Shown: positions 45,265-56,576, counted from the stretch's first letter. The stretch is DNA of 64,000 nucleotides from Phycisphaerae bacterium (GCA_028289375.1 JANQQK010000038.1:148110-212109); one strand, 5' to 3'. The notes: generated by a model from the letters alone, not told the origin. Translations and numbers: made by a program.

Positions 45265-46092
45265 ATGACCATCGACCTCGCCCACGCACGACGTTTCGCC
45301 GAGTCCCTCGCCGCCGACGCAGCCAACATCTCACGCGAGATGCTCGGACGTGCCGCCGTCCAACGCAAGTCCGACGACAGCCCCGTCACCGAAGCCGACC
45401 ACCGCATCCAGGAAATGTTCCACCAGCGCATCGCCGCCGAATACCCCGACCATGGCTTCCTCGGCGAGGAAACCATCGCCAACCCCGACCTCTCCCCCGA
45501 CCACAACGATCGCCCCGACTACTGCTGGATCGTCGACCCCATCGACGGCACCCGAAACTTCACCCGCCGATACCCCTGCTTCGCCTCCGCCATCGCGCTC
45601 ATGCACGAGGACACCCCCGTCATGGGCGTCGTCCGCGACCACATGAATGGCTGGACCGCCTCAGGCCACCGCGGCGGCGGCGTCACCTGCAACAACCAAC
45701 CCGTCACCCTCACGGACAACGCCCCCAACGCCGACACCATCATCGCCGTCCCCTCCGGACGTCGCATCCCCATCTCGCCGATCATCAACCTCTGGGTCGA
45801 CAGCTACGTCATGCGCAACGTCGGCTCCACCGCCCTGCACCTCGCCCAGGTCGCCTGCGGCGTCGTCGACGCTTCCTTCTGTCTCGAATGCAAAATCTGG
45901 GACGTCGCCGCCGGATGGCTACTCATCACCGAAGCCGGCGGCATCTGCACCACCCTCACAGGCCAACCCATGTTCCCCTACGACACCACCGGCTACACCA
46001 ACCAGCAGATGCCCTTTCTCACCGCCACCCCCACCACCCACGCCGCCCTGATGGCCAACCTCCAGCAGGTCACAACCCAGCCAACCCCCTAG
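45265..46092 (+). CDS. Inositol-monophosphatase-family phosphatase
   Basis: The 275-residue protein has the family metal sites: Glu68/Glu69 (GEET), Asp91 and Asp94 (DPIDGTRNF), and WDVAAG near the C-terminus. It is a magnesium-dependent sugar or inositol phosphatase; histidinol-phosphatase activity also occurs in the family. The ATG at 45265 gives the expected N-terminus; the 306 upstream codons in the same frame run antisense to the dehydrogenase gene and are not coding. A repeat element begins right at the stop. Confidence 0.9.
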   Translation: MTIDLAHARRFAESLAADAANISREMLGRAAVQRKSDDSPVTEADHRIQEMFHQRIAAEYPDHGFLGEETIANPDLSPDHNDRPDYCWIVDPIDGTRNFTRRYPCFASAIALMHEDTPVMGVVRDHMNGWTASGHRGGGVTCNNQPVTLTDNAPNADTIIAVPSGRRIPISPIINLWVDSYVMRNVGSTALHLAQVACGVVDASFCLECKIWDVAAGWLLITEAGGICTTLTGQPMFPYDTTGYTNQQMPFLTATPTTHAALMANLQQVTTQPTP

Positions 46093-46130
46093 GCCAAGTC
46101 AATCCCGGCCCGCCGCGAGGACCTGACGGC
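46091..46130 (+). repeat. Short palindromic repeat, family 1, copy 1
   Basis: A 40-nt element with core GTCAATCCCGGCCCGCCG and GAGGACCTGACGG. The core differs from copy 3 at three positions. It begins at the stop codon of the phosphatase gene. Confidence 0.75.
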
Positions 46131-46334
46131 CTGCCCAAGACGTGGCCCGACCGATGCTACATCACCCATCCAACCGACAATTGACTCTCTTCAGCATCCA
46201 CGAGGCCTTCACAAGCTCTATACTTGAACAAGTTGCCGCTTTGACCGCTGTTACGTCGTTGACTTAAGCAGCGACACTCACGGCAACGAAAATAAAATGA
46301 GTTTCAGGAAATGGTTTGCAAAGGCACTTGAAAT

Positions 46335-46583
46335 ATGACATGGCCGTTAGTCGCAATGGTCGTATTCGGATGCTGGACACCAGTCTTCTTGGCAAGAAAA
46401 TCAGGTTCGACGGTATCTTTCACTCCAGTTGCAGAGATGTGGACACTGTTTGGGATCCTCGTTGGGTGGGGCTTGAACCAAGCGATGTTCAACCTTGGCA
46501 CATTCATCGTCGGCGGCGCTCATGTCGCCTTTGGCTTGACTTCCATCGTAGCCTTCGCAATTGATCGGCGCAAACGGCGATGA
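46335..46583 (+). CDS. Small two-helix membrane protein (hypothetical)
   Basis: The 82-residue frame has two hydrophobic segments (about 3-20 and 36-75, the second perhaps two short helices) and a basic end (IDRRKRR), a natural membrane topology. AAAGG lies 11 nt before the ATG, a weak site. Overlapping frames look less protein-like. There is no recognised family. It might be spurious. Confidence 0.45.
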   Translation: MTWPLVAMVVFGCWTPVFLARKSGSTVSFTPVAEMWTLFGILVGWGLNQAMFNLGTFIVGGAHVAFGLTSIVAFAIDRRKRR

Positions 46584-46634
46584 GCTCGTGCTGATGAGAT
46601 AGATCCTTGAATTCCAGGAGAACCGGACGATCTC

Positions 46635-47066
46635 CTACCCAGCAGAAGTCCCACACTCCGGGCAGCGATCGGTCGACGCCCGCAAGTCATATCCACAATG
46701 CGCGCAAAGACCCGCCCGAAACTGTCGGTCACGACGGAACAGCCAAATGGCAGGCAACATCGCCGCCAGCAAAGGAACCCACATCGGCAACGAAATCTGA
46801 TCCGCAGCCCCTTGCCGATCAACGAGAACAAAGCGAATCCAACTGCGTGGCCCGACAATCTCCCATCCAGACTCTTGCAGATCCAGGCCAATGATCACCG
46901 TCAGCCGCCCGCGCGAGATACTGCCGATATGATCGAAACCCCAAAGGTCAAGCGTCCAAGCCAATGAACACGACAGCGTCACGAGCGTGACACCAACGAG
47001 CAACACGCACACCGCCAACGCCACCCATTTCAACCAGGAACGACGACGTGGTAATCTCGAAGCCAT
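46635..47066 (-). CDS. Zinc-ribbon membrane protein (dispersed relative of the 33-35 kb operon)
   Basis: From ATG 47066 the protein has 143 residues with a basic start, one N-terminal membrane helix, a polar middle, a second helix (WVPLLAAMLPAIWLF) and the ribbon CAHCGYDL / CPECGTSAG. It follows the nitroreductase gene directly; a TTG at 47099 overlaps that gene's stop in TTGA and is an alternative coupled start. The function is unknown. Confidence 0.65.
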   Translation of the reverse strand: MASRLPRRRSWLKWVALAVCVLLVGVTLVTLSCSLAWTLDLWGFDHIGSISRGRLTVIIGLDLQESGWEIVGPRSWIRFVLVDRQGAADQISLPMWVPLLAAMLPAIWLFRRDRQFRAGLCAHCGYDLRASTDRCPECGTSAG

Positions 47067-47095
47067 GCTCCCGATCATACCACGACGGACAACAC

Positions 47096-47698
47096 TCAAA
47101 ACGCATTCGTCACCACAACCTCATCAAACCCCAACTGCCCCGGCTTGGGCCACGCGGGCTTCGTCCCCGTCCCGATCGCGATCATGTTCCCCATGCAATG
47201 ATCCTCCGGCAGGTTGATCAGCTCCGCCACCTTCTCGATGTCAAACCCGATCATCGGACACGACTCATACCCCAACGCCTTCGCAGCCAGCATGATCGTC
47301 TGCGACGCCATCCCGATCGATCGCTGTGCCTCATCACGCTGCAACCAATCACGCCCCTCATGGAAAGGCCCCATCCAGTTCACCAGCAGCTCCGCCACCT
47401 CCGCCGGCGCATCCTTCCAATACCGCGCAGGCTCCTTCTGCCAGGCTTTGATGTCCGCTGTCATGATGATCAGCACCGACGCCTCGGTCATCTGCGCCTG
47501 ATCATTGCCCAGCTCGCGAATCTTCTGCCGCAGCCCCTCGTCCCGCACGACAACGAATCGCCAATGCTGAATGTTGAAACTCGTCGGCGCCTGCATCGCC
47601 GCTTCGAGAATCTTCCGCAGATCCGCCTCCGGCATCTCAAATGCCGTGTCGTAATGCTTCACCGCCCGCCGCCCATAAATCGCCTCAAACGTGTCCAT
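47096..47698 (-). CDS. Nitroreductase-family flavoprotein
   Basis: The 200-residue protein has the FMN-binding pattern of the family: RRAVKHYDT near the start, 'APTSFNIQHWRFVVV', and 'LAAKALGYESCPMIGFD'. Such enzymes use NAD(P)H to reduce nitro compounds or quinones. No partner pathway is visible. Its promoter region contains repeat copies of both families. Confidence 0.92.
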   Translation of the reverse strand: MDTFEAIYGRRAVKHYDTAFEMPEADLRKILEAAMQAPTSFNIQHWRFVVVRDEGLRQKIRELGNDQAQMTEASVLIIMTADIKAWQKEPARYWKDAPAEVAELLVNWMGPFHEGRDWLQRDEAQRSIGMASQTIMLAAKALGYESCPMIGFDIEKVAELINLPEDHCMGNMIAIGTGTKPAWPKPGQLGFDEVVVTNAF

Positions 47699-47749
47699 TG
47701 CTCATCCTGTGTCTCTCGAATCACCAGCCCGACCTGCTACGCTTGTCGT

Positions 47750-47791
47750 CCGGGTGGCCCATGGCTTTAGCCGTTGGGGAGTCGAATTTCC
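47750..47791 (-). repeat. Short interspersed repeat, family 2, copy B
   Basis: Read on the minus strand it matches copies A and C: ATTCGACTCCCC, a variable loop, then GGGCCACCCGG. It lies 52 nt before the nitroreductase start and about 76 nt from a family 1 repeat. Confidence 0.7.
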
Positions 47792-47867
47792 GACCCCACT
47801 CATCACGCCAAGTTATAGGTACATCCCGACGCCTTGTCCGCAATTCGTTCTCGTCAGAGAACCGCGT

Positions 47868-47907
47868 AGGCCAGGTCAATCCCGGCGCGCCGGGAGGCTC
47901 TGACGAC
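47868..47907 (+). repeat. Short palindromic repeat, family 1, copy 2
   Basis: Contains the perfect palindrome TCCCGGCGCGCCGGGA. It ends 5 nt beyond the stop codon of the minus-strand zinc-ribbon gene and differs from copy 3 at about three core positions. Confidence 0.75.
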
Positions 47908-47912
47908 TACCA

Positions 47913-48476
47913 TCAACGATCTTCCCGGCAAGCCAAGTCAGAAGAATCAAACGTCCGCCCACACTCAGGACACACGGACGACACGTTGCCAATCAACGAA
48001 TATCCACACCCTCTGCACACAGGAGAATTCTCGGTCTCACCCCAATCCAAACTCCGCTTGACGCGTGAATTCCCCACTTGCGTGAACGACGCAAGTGCAG
48101 CGCCAACAACCATCACGGCCATCCACCCAAACAAAGCACCCGGCATGCGGGTCATCATCCGATACGTATTGCCCGCAAACATCTTGAAGATGGGAATCAT
48201 TGCGCATGCCGTACCTGCGACAGCAGCCGCTCCGCAGACAGCCGCATGGAGCCCGGACGCGCACCGCCGCCACAATGACCCACAAAGAAACAGGAACATC
48301 AGCACGTCCAACCCGACAATGCCGTAGAAGAAGTACACCGCCGTCCAACTGTCCCGAGACCTCGGCGACCAGCCCAAAATCCACGCAGCGCCCAATATCA
48401 GCCAAGGAAGAAGAAACCCGAAGACGGCCGACAGAATTGCGAATCGAAACTGAATGGCGACGCTCCGATTGAGCAC
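47913..48476 (-). CDS. Zinc-ribbon membrane protein (dispersed relative of the 33-35 kb operon)
   Basis: The 187-residue protein has four hydrophobic segments ('FGFLLPWLILGAAWILGW', 'VGLDVLMFLFLCG', 'AAVAGTACAMIPIF', 'ALFGWMAVMVVGAALASF'). A polar linker and the ribbon CRGCGYSL / CPECGRTFD follow. Topology and ribbon match the four operon members, though the shared RYP loop is not seen. Function is unknown. It is flanked by family 1 repeats on both sides. Confidence 0.72.
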   Translation of the reverse strand: MLNRSVAIQFRFAILSAVFGFLLPWLILGAAWILGWSPRSRDSWTAVYFFYGIVGLDVLMFLFLCGSLWRRCASGLHAAVCGAAAVAGTACAMIPIFKMFAGNTYRMMTRMPGALFGWMAVMVVGAALASFTQVGNSRVKRSLDWGETENSPVCRGCGYSLIGNVSSVCPECGRTFDSSDLACREDR

Positions 48477-48497
48477 CGCCCTTCGGTGCCGACTTGT

Positions 48498-48537
48498 GGA
48501 TCAGGTCAATCCCGGCGCGCCGCGAGGACCTGACGAC
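48498..48537 (+). repeat. Short palindromic repeat, family 1, copy 3
   Basis: CAGGTC and GACCTG form the arms around CCCGGCGCGCCG. The element ends 3 nt from the stop codon of the minus-strand gene at 48541. Confidence 0.75.
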
Positions 48538-48540
48538 ATG

Positions 48541-49356
48541 CTAATCTCCCCCGACACCGTGTGCGGCATCACGAATCCTTGCGATCACTTCATCGAGTTT
48601 CTGTCGCTTTTCCTCAGCTGGTCCGCGATACCTCCCCGCCTTCATGAGCCCAAATGCTCTCCCCTCGTAGGCGATGAAGTAGCCCGTGGCCAGATCAAAA
48701 AATACAGGATCATCTAGCTCTGCTGACTCCAGGCGATTGGCCCAATGCTCAAACGCGTTCTTCTTCCACAATCCCAGATCAACCTTCTGGATGTCCAATT
48801 CACTGGGTGTTTGATCGAGATGCTCAAGAAGAAATGAATCAGGTACGCTATGCGGCAACGTGTATGTCACGAGGACGCAATGCAAGTCGGTCCCCCGAAC
48901 AGCATGCCACCCAATCCTGCCCTGCTCCTTGCCGCTTTCAAAACGCCATCGATACACAATCAAAGTATGCTGACGCGGCCCTGCGACGACACTGCGCAAC
49001 TCACACCTTATTTCCTCGTTCGCTTCCTTCTCCCTCTTAAGCGTTTGGTCGAGACGAGCAAAGTGATCGAAAAACACGGTCGTTGCGACTGGGACATCGC
49101 CCTTCAAAATAATCTTCTCTACAGTCACCTCACCCGACTTGCCACGTTCGCCCGCATACTTCGTTGTCGCAATGGCGGAATCGAGTGATGGATCCACAAC
49201 CGAGGCCAACCTGCCAAAACCGACACGCTCCGGTGTCGAATACTTGAGAACCAATTCCCCGCTGAATTGCTTGGCCCATGGATCGTCGGCGCCCAAACAT
49301 GTAGAGACTGCGACGGCAAGTGCGACGAATCCAAGTGCAGCCATCCGCTGATGCAT
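48541..49356 (-). CDS. Hypothetical secreted protein
   Basis: ATG 49356 follows GGGAGA with 6 nt spacing and opens a signal peptide (ALGFVALAVAVSTCLGA). The 271-residue protein is mixed alpha/beta, with no motif that I recognise. A cysteine at the signal end (STCLGA) could be a lipobox but the spacing is poor. The 'VYRWRFESGKEQGRIGWHAV' region and the helical tail suggest a compact periplasmic domain. Confidence 0.6.
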   Translation of the reverse strand: MHQRMAALGFVALAVAVSTCLGADDPWAKQFSGELVLKYSTPERVGFGRLASVVDPSLDSAIATTKYAGERGKSGEVTVEKIILKGDVPVATTVFFDHFARLDQTLKREKEANEEIRCELRSVVAGPRQHTLIVYRWRFESGKEQGRIGWHAVRGTDLHCVLVTYTLPHSVPDSFLLEHLDQTPSELDIQKVDLGLWKKNAFEHWANRLESAELDDPVFFDLATGYFIAYEGRAFGLMKAGRYRGPAEEKRQKLDEVIARIRDAAHGVGGD

Positions 49357-49413
49357 CGACATTCTCCCAAAGAACAGACCTGTAGGCCCGATCAAGCAAG
49401 GCGATGAAACGAT

Positions 49414-49794
49414 TCACTCCGAATACAAATGCAGCCGGACATCTTTGGCGAGCGCTTCAAAACAGCCATTACCGTCAGCGTAGAACATGAAATGGCGCAG
49501 ACCGAGCACTGGTTCACCAAACCTATCGCGGGCCTGCGGTGCGAACTCCGCAACCCACGGTGAGTCCATGATCTCTATGACCTTTTCATAGGCTTTGATC
49601 ATGACGCCAGTGCAGTGCGGGTCGTTCGTGAAGCGGTACATAACGCCCCGGTAAAACTCTATCTCGCCGGCCTTTTCCCCAGATTCATCCTCTGCCCTTG
49701 TCCAGCACAAATATATGTTACCTGATGCGAACTCAAACCAAAATGAGAACGACTCTTGAACCACATGAATCGGCACACTCAGTATTTCTTTCAT
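49414..49794 (-). CDS. Hypothetical protein
   Basis: From ATG 49794 the frame encodes 126 residues with no signal peptide and a composition typical of a soluble alpha/beta protein ('FEFASGNIYLCWTRAED', 'VMIKAYEKVIEIMD'). No family is recognised and no ribosome site is strong. It lies 57 nt before the gene at 48541 and may share its transcript. Confidence 0.5.
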   Translation of the reverse strand: MKEILSVPIHVVQESFSFWFEFASGNIYLCWTRAEDESGEKAGEIEFYRGVMYRFTNDPHCTGVMIKAYEKVIEIMDSPWVAEFAPQARDRFGEPVLGLRHFMFYADGNGCFEALAKDVRLHLYSE

Positions 49795-49948
49795 GTTCGA
49801 ACCACCAGCACGGCAGGCCAAATTGAACTGGCCAAACGTCGCATGCATGTCGCTGACCGCGCACCTGCCACGATATGAAGACTATGCTCACAACCAGAGC
49901 GTCAGGCTACCCAAGCGCGCAGGAATTGACCTGGCCTACCGCCCCCCT

Positions 49949-50326
49949 TTATTCCGAATCTGTCAGCACTTGCTGTATCGCCCGCTTGAGAAACGTCATC
50001 CGTGTGTTGGTCGACTCGTCCACCTTCAGCACGACCTCGTTCTCTTTCACGTTCATCACCGTCCCCACAACACCCCCCACCGTCAGAACCTTGTCGTTCT
50101 TCTTCAGGTTCGACAGCATGTCAGCCGTCTTCTGACGCTCCTTCTTCTGCGACCGTGTGCTGATGAAAAAGAACACGCCCATGAACACGATCAGCCCGAT
50201 CCAGATCACCGCAGGATTAGGCCCACCCGGGGCAGCCGCTCCACCACCGCCAGCCGGCGCCCCCTGCCCCAGTAGCGTCATCATCGAACTCGAAACCTGC
50301 CCAAGCATTGAAGTTACCAGCGTCAT
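49949..50326 (-). CDS. yajC: Preprotein translocase subunit YajC
   Basis: The 125-residue protein has one membrane helix ('VIWIGLIVFMGVFFFIS') and the conserved YajC cytoplasmic domain ('QKTADMLSNLKKNDKVLTVG', 'GTVMNVKENEVVLKVDE'). It belongs to the SecDF-YajC accessory complex. A Gly/Ala/Pro-rich stretch precedes the helix. It starts 9 nt after tgt, the common tgt-yajC pairing; secD and secF do not follow here. Confidence 0.95.
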   Translation of the reverse strand: MTLVTSMLGQVSSSMMTLLGQGAPAGGGGAAAPGGPNPAVIWIGLIVFMGVFFFISTRSQKKERQKTADMLSNLKKNDKVLTVGGVVGTVMNVKENEVVLKVDESTNTRMTFLKRAIQQVLTDSE

Positions 50327-50335
50327 GGTGTCATC

Positions 50336-53048
<2,713 letters not shown>

Positions 53049-53186
53049 CTCGCCATCGTCACGCCGGTATCAGGAATCGTCAATCGCACCGGCAAGCCGT
53101 CTTCAAACAAACCGGCGGAACGCCGACGTGCCCGCCGATAAGAGGAGAGCCGTCGCATGGGTTGTCGTCGAATTCGACAATTCGAT

Positions 53187-53214
53187 TTGCGCCGACCCGG
53201 TGTGCGGTTCTATA
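53187..53214 (+). promoter_or_regulatory. Probable promoter of the aminotransferase gene
   Basis: TTGCGC (53187-53192) and TATAAT (53209-53214) are 16 nt apart, about 65 nt before the ATG at 53281. This rests on consensus match only. Confidence 0.45.
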
Positions 53215-53280
53215 ATGGGCAGGGGCGATCCGGCTTGGGTCGCAGGCAACAACGAACACCACGTCATCGAAAGCGAACCG

Positions 53281-54408
53281 ATGGACTGGGAATCGATACG
53301 CGAAGAATTTCCGATCACGCGGAATTACAACTTTCAGAACCACGCGGCGGTGGCTCCGGTGTCCCGACGTGCGGCTGAAGCGGGCAAGCAGTACTTCGAT
53401 CTGAGTCGCGACAACTGCTATCTCGGCAGCGGATTCTACCGTCGGGCCGACGAGGTGCGTCATCTCGCCGCCCGACTGATCAATGCCAACACCGATGAAG
53501 TCACGTTCGTGAAGAACACCAGCGAGGGTATCTCGATGGTGGCCAACGGTCTTGCGTGGAAGAGCGGCGACAACGTCGTGACCAGCAACGTCGAATTCCC
53601 GTCCAACATGTATCCATGGATGAACCTGCAGTCGCGCGGCGTGCAGGTGCGGATGGTGATGGAGGAGAGCGGGCGGATCCCGATCGAACGGCTGATCGAG
53701 GCAATCGACAGCCGGACGCGGATCGTGGCGATTTCGAGCGTGCAGTTCGCCAGCGGATTCCGGAGCGACCTTGAGACTTTGGGCAAGTTTTGCGTAAAGA
53801 AAGGCGTGTTCCTCTGTGTCGATGCGATTCAGTCACTCGGTGCGATGCCGATCGACGTCAAGGCCATGCACATCGACTTCCTTTCCGCTGACGGACACAA
53901 GTGGCTTTGCGCGCCTGAAGGTGTGGGCATCTTCTACGTGTCCAAGCCGATTCAGGGGCACCTTCGGCCAAGCTGCGTAGGCTGGTTGTCGGTCAAGAAC
54001 CCGCACCAGTTCGACCACTTTGAGTTCGAGTTCGCCGACGACATCCGGCGATTCGATAGTGGTGCGTACAACCTGCCGGGCGTGTTTGCGATGGGGGCTG
54101 CGATCGAACTGGCATTGGAGATCGGCATCGAGAACATCTGCAAGCGGCTGCTGTTTCTGACGGATCGCATGGTTGAAGGTCTGCGCGACAAGGGCTATCG
54201 CGTGTTCAGTTCACGCGAGCGTCCCGAAGCCAGTGCGATCGTCGCGTTCAGCAGCGACGTGCACAACCATGACGAGATTCAGCGGCATCTGCAGGCAGAG
54301 CATCGGCTGGTCGTGGCGGTCCGCAAGGGCAAGCTTCGGGCCAGTCCGCACTACTACACGTCGCCGAAGGAGATCGATCAGCTTGTTGAGCTTCTGCCGA
54401 AGCACTGA
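53281..54408 (+). CDS. Class V aminotransferase (cysteine-desulfurase-like fold)
   Basis: From ATG 53281 the 375-residue protein has the fold-type I PLP enzyme pattern. 'EVTFVKNTSEGISMVANGL' and 'NVVTSNVEFPSN' bind phosphate and substrate, and the PLP lysine lies in SADGHKWLCAPEG. It belongs to the SufS/isopenicillin-epimerase-like superfamily. A loop equivalent to the cysteine-desulfurase active-site cysteine is not obvious, so the reaction is open. It is divergent from the methyltransferase gene. A promoter fits the upstream region and supports this start over the longer frame. Confidence 0.85.
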   Translation: MDWESIREEFPITRNYNFQNHAAVAPVSRRAAEAGKQYFDLSRDNCYLGSGFYRRADEVRHLAARLINANTDEVTFVKNTSEGISMVANGLAWKSGDNVVTSNVEFPSNMYPWMNLQSRGVQVRMVMEESGRIPIERLIEAIDSRTRIVAISSVQFASGFRSDLETLGKFCVKKGVFLCVDAIQSLGAMPIDVKAMHIDFLSADGHKWLCAPEGVGIFYVSKPIQGHLRPSCVGWLSVKNPHQFDHFEFEFADDIRRFDSGAYNLPGVFAMGAAIELALEIGIENICKRLLFLTDRMVEGLRDKGYRVFSSRERPEASAIVAFSSDVHNHDEIQRHLQAEHRLVVAVRKGKLRASPHYYTSPKEIDQLVELLPKH

Positions 54409-54440
54409 CTGGTTCAGCCTGACAATTTGAGCGCATGAAA

Positions 54441-54470
54441 AAAGGAGCACCATGGTGCTCCTTTTTTTGT
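54441..54470. terminator. Bidirectional rho-independent terminator
   Basis: The perfect palindrome GGAGCACCATGGTGCTCC (54444-54461) is preceded by AAAAAA and followed by TTTTTTT. It lies between the convergent aminotransferase and cysteine-repeat genes and suits both. Confidence 0.9.
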
Positions 54471-54494
54471 GGTTTATCTAGATCGAACTGCTGA

Positions 54495-56576
54495 CTACGC
54501 AGCGGCAGACTGACGACGCGTTTTCACGCCAAGTCCAATCGCCAACAGGACCGTCAGCAGCATCATGCCCCACGCCGAAACGGCGGGGACCGGCGGGGCT
54601 GGCTCGAGTTCGCAGGTGGCTGAGCAACCGTCGCCATCCTCGTTGTTGCCGTCGTCGCACTGCTCGCCGGCGATCAGATTGAGGTTGCCATCGCCGCAGA
54701 CAGCCAATGTGCAGTCGCCGTCGCACGCGACCGACGCACCACCGTCGTCACACTCCTCACCGGCGTCGGTATTGAGGACGCCGTCACCACAGAAGGGCAG
54801 CGTACAGTCGTCGTCACACGTGGCGGACGATCCGCCGTCGTCGCAGGCTTCGCCGTTGTCGACAATGCCGTCGCCGCACTCGGGCAATTGACAGTTGGTG
54901 CGGCAGGTGTCGGGAGCGTCGGCATTGCCGGCACCGTCGTCGCACTCTTCATTCGAATCGATGACACCGTCGCCGCACTCGGGCAATTCGCAGTTCGTGC
55001 GGCAGGCGTCGGGCGTCGTGTCGGAATTGGCTGCCCCGTCGTCGCACTCTTCGGTGCCGCCATTGTTGATCGTGCCGTCACCGCAGATTTCGGTCACGCA
55101 GTTGGCATCACAACCATCACCGTCCACGTTGTTGCCGTCGTCGCACTGCTCGGTGCCGTTGTTGTTGACGACGCCATCACCACAGAACTCGGTCACGCAG
55201 TTGGCATCGCAGCCATCGCCATCGATGTTGTTGCCATCGTCGCACTGCTCGGTGCCGTTGTTGTTGACCACGCCATCTCCACAGAACTCGGTGACGCAGT
55301 TGGAATCGCAGCCATCACCATCGACGTTGTTGCCATCGTCACACTGCTCGGTGCCGTTGTTGTTCACGACGCCGTCACCACAGAACTCGATCACGCACAT
55401 GCCATTGCAGCCATCGCCATCGTCATTGTTGCCGTCATCACACTCTTCGGTGCCGCTGTCATTGACCACGCCGTCACCGCAGAATTCTTCGATGCAGTTG
55501 GCGTCGCAACCGTCGCCGGGGATGTTGTTGCCGTCGTCGCATTCTTCGTTGACGTTGTTCACGATGCCGTCACCACAGAACTCGATCACGCACATGCTAT
55601 TGCAGCCATCGCCATCGATGTTGTTGCCATCGTCACACTGCTCGAGGCCGTTGTTGTTCACCACACCGTCACCGCAGAACTCGGTGACGCAGTTGGAGTC
55701 GCAACCGTCGCCATCGACGTTGTTACCGTCATCACACTGCTCGAGGCCGTTGTTGTTGACGACGCCATCACCACAGAACTCGGTCACGCAGTTGGCATCG
55801 CAGCCATCGCCGTCGATATTGTTGCCGTCATCGCACTCTTCCATGCCGCTGTCGTTGACGACGCCATCGCCGCAGAACTCATTCATGCACTCGGAATTGC
55901 AGCCATCTCCGTTATCCGTATTGCCGTCGTCGCATTCCTCACCAGCGTCGAGCGTGCCGTCACCGCAGGAGCTGCCAGCCCCAAAATGTACATTGTCGAT
56001 GCCGATGAAGTTCTCACCCTCACCGCCGCCTTGAAAGGACACGAAAATCTCTGTGACGAGGTTGGAAGCGGGCAATTGGAAACCGAGAAATTGCCACTCC
56101 GTGCCAGGATTGAACGAGTAGGAATCGCCGGAGTCGGGGAACTCGATCGTAATCTCAAGTTCCGGGGAACCGTCCAAGACCGTTCCGATGTCCAGTCCGA
56201 ACACGTTCACCGGAAAGGGGAACTCGATCTCAAACGTGGATGTCAAAGGCTCGAAACCGATCAGATATTTCGAGCCGGCGTCGTCGTACGGACCTCCGGG
56301 AATAACCGAGTTGGGCATCGGGCCCATGTACGTATCAGATATAACCCAGTACTCGCCGAAGAATGTCACGCCACTTTCCATGGGGTCCAGTTCTTCCGAA
56401 GACGCTGGCGGACCCGGATCGTACGGCGTGAAGCCTTCAAAGGTCACGACCGTCAGACCTGGATTGTCCGTGTTGAACGTGAGAGCGTCCGTATGGCTTG
56501 GGCTGATGCCCGCGATTGTCAGAGTGGTCATCCATGCGGCCAGACCAGCCGCCATGCAGAGTGAGCCTCGCTTCAT
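54495..56576 (-). CDS. Secreted protein with 14 DUF4215-type cysteine repeats and IPTL-CTERM signal
   Basis: GGAGGG precedes the ATG. After a signal peptide, residues 30-200 form a beta-sandwich ('VVTFEGFTPYD', ending GIDNVHFG, as in many PEP-CTERM proteins). From Cys204 there are 14 repeats of about 30-36 residues: [21 protein letters not shown]....C. Several are nearly identical. The tail VPAVSAWGM, a hydrophobic helix and KTRRQ is an IPTL-CTERM signal. The acidic DDGN/DGDGC stretches suggest calcium binding together with disulfides. The 693-residue protein is probably a surface stalk or adhesin; the partner is unknown. Confidence 0.85.
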   Translation of the reverse strand: MKRGSLCMAAGLAAWMTTLTIAGISPSHTDALTFNTDNPGLTVVTFEGFTPYDPGPPASSEELDPMESGVTFFGEYWVISDTYMGPMPNSVIPGGPYDDAGSKYLIGFEPLTSTFEIEFPFPVNVFGLDIGTVLDGSPELEITIEFPDSGDSYSFNPGTEWQFLGFQLPASNLVTEIFVSFQGGGEGENFIGIDNVHFGAGSSCGDGTLDAGEECDDGNTDNGDGCNSECMNEFCGDGVVNDSGMEECDDGNNIDGDGCDANCVTEFCGDGVVNNNGLEQCDDGNNVDGDGCDSNCVTEFCGDGVVNNNGLEQCDDGNNIDGDGCNSMCVIEFCGDGIVNNVNEECDDGNNIPGDGCDANCIEEFCGDGVVNDSGTEECDDGNNDDGDGCNGMCVIEFCGDGVVNNNGTEQCDDGNNVDGDGCDSNCVTEFCGDGVVNNNGTEQCDDGNNIDGDGCDANCVTEFCGDGVVNNNGTEQCDDGNNVDGDGCDANCVTEICGDGTINNGGTEECDDGAANSDTTPDACRTNCELPECGDGVIDSNEECDDGAGNADAPDTCRTNCQLPECGDGIVDNGEACDDGGSSATCDDDCTLPFCGDGVLNTDAGEECDDGGASVACDGDCTLAVCGDGNLNLIAGEQCDDGNNEDGDGCSATCELEPAPPVPAVSAWGMMLLTVLLAIGLGVKTRRQSAAA
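54616..55967 (-). repeat. Tandem coding repeats (about 87-108 bp units, 14 copies)
   Basis: The DNA encoding the cysteine repeats is itself repetitive, with blocks such as GCCATCGCCATCGATGTTGT recurring at about 99-bp spacing. This favours slippage and copy-number change. Confidence 0.8.

Noticed and set aside
46091-48537. CRISPR array suspected from three similar repeats
   Set aside because: Spacing is irregular (about 1.8 and 0.6 kb), genes lie between the copies and no cas genes are present.
54888-56564. 558-codon and 379-codon open frames on the + strand
   Set aside because: Mirror images of the cysteine-repeat gene; their regular Val/Ile or Pro/Ser composition comes from the tandem repeats on the other strand.
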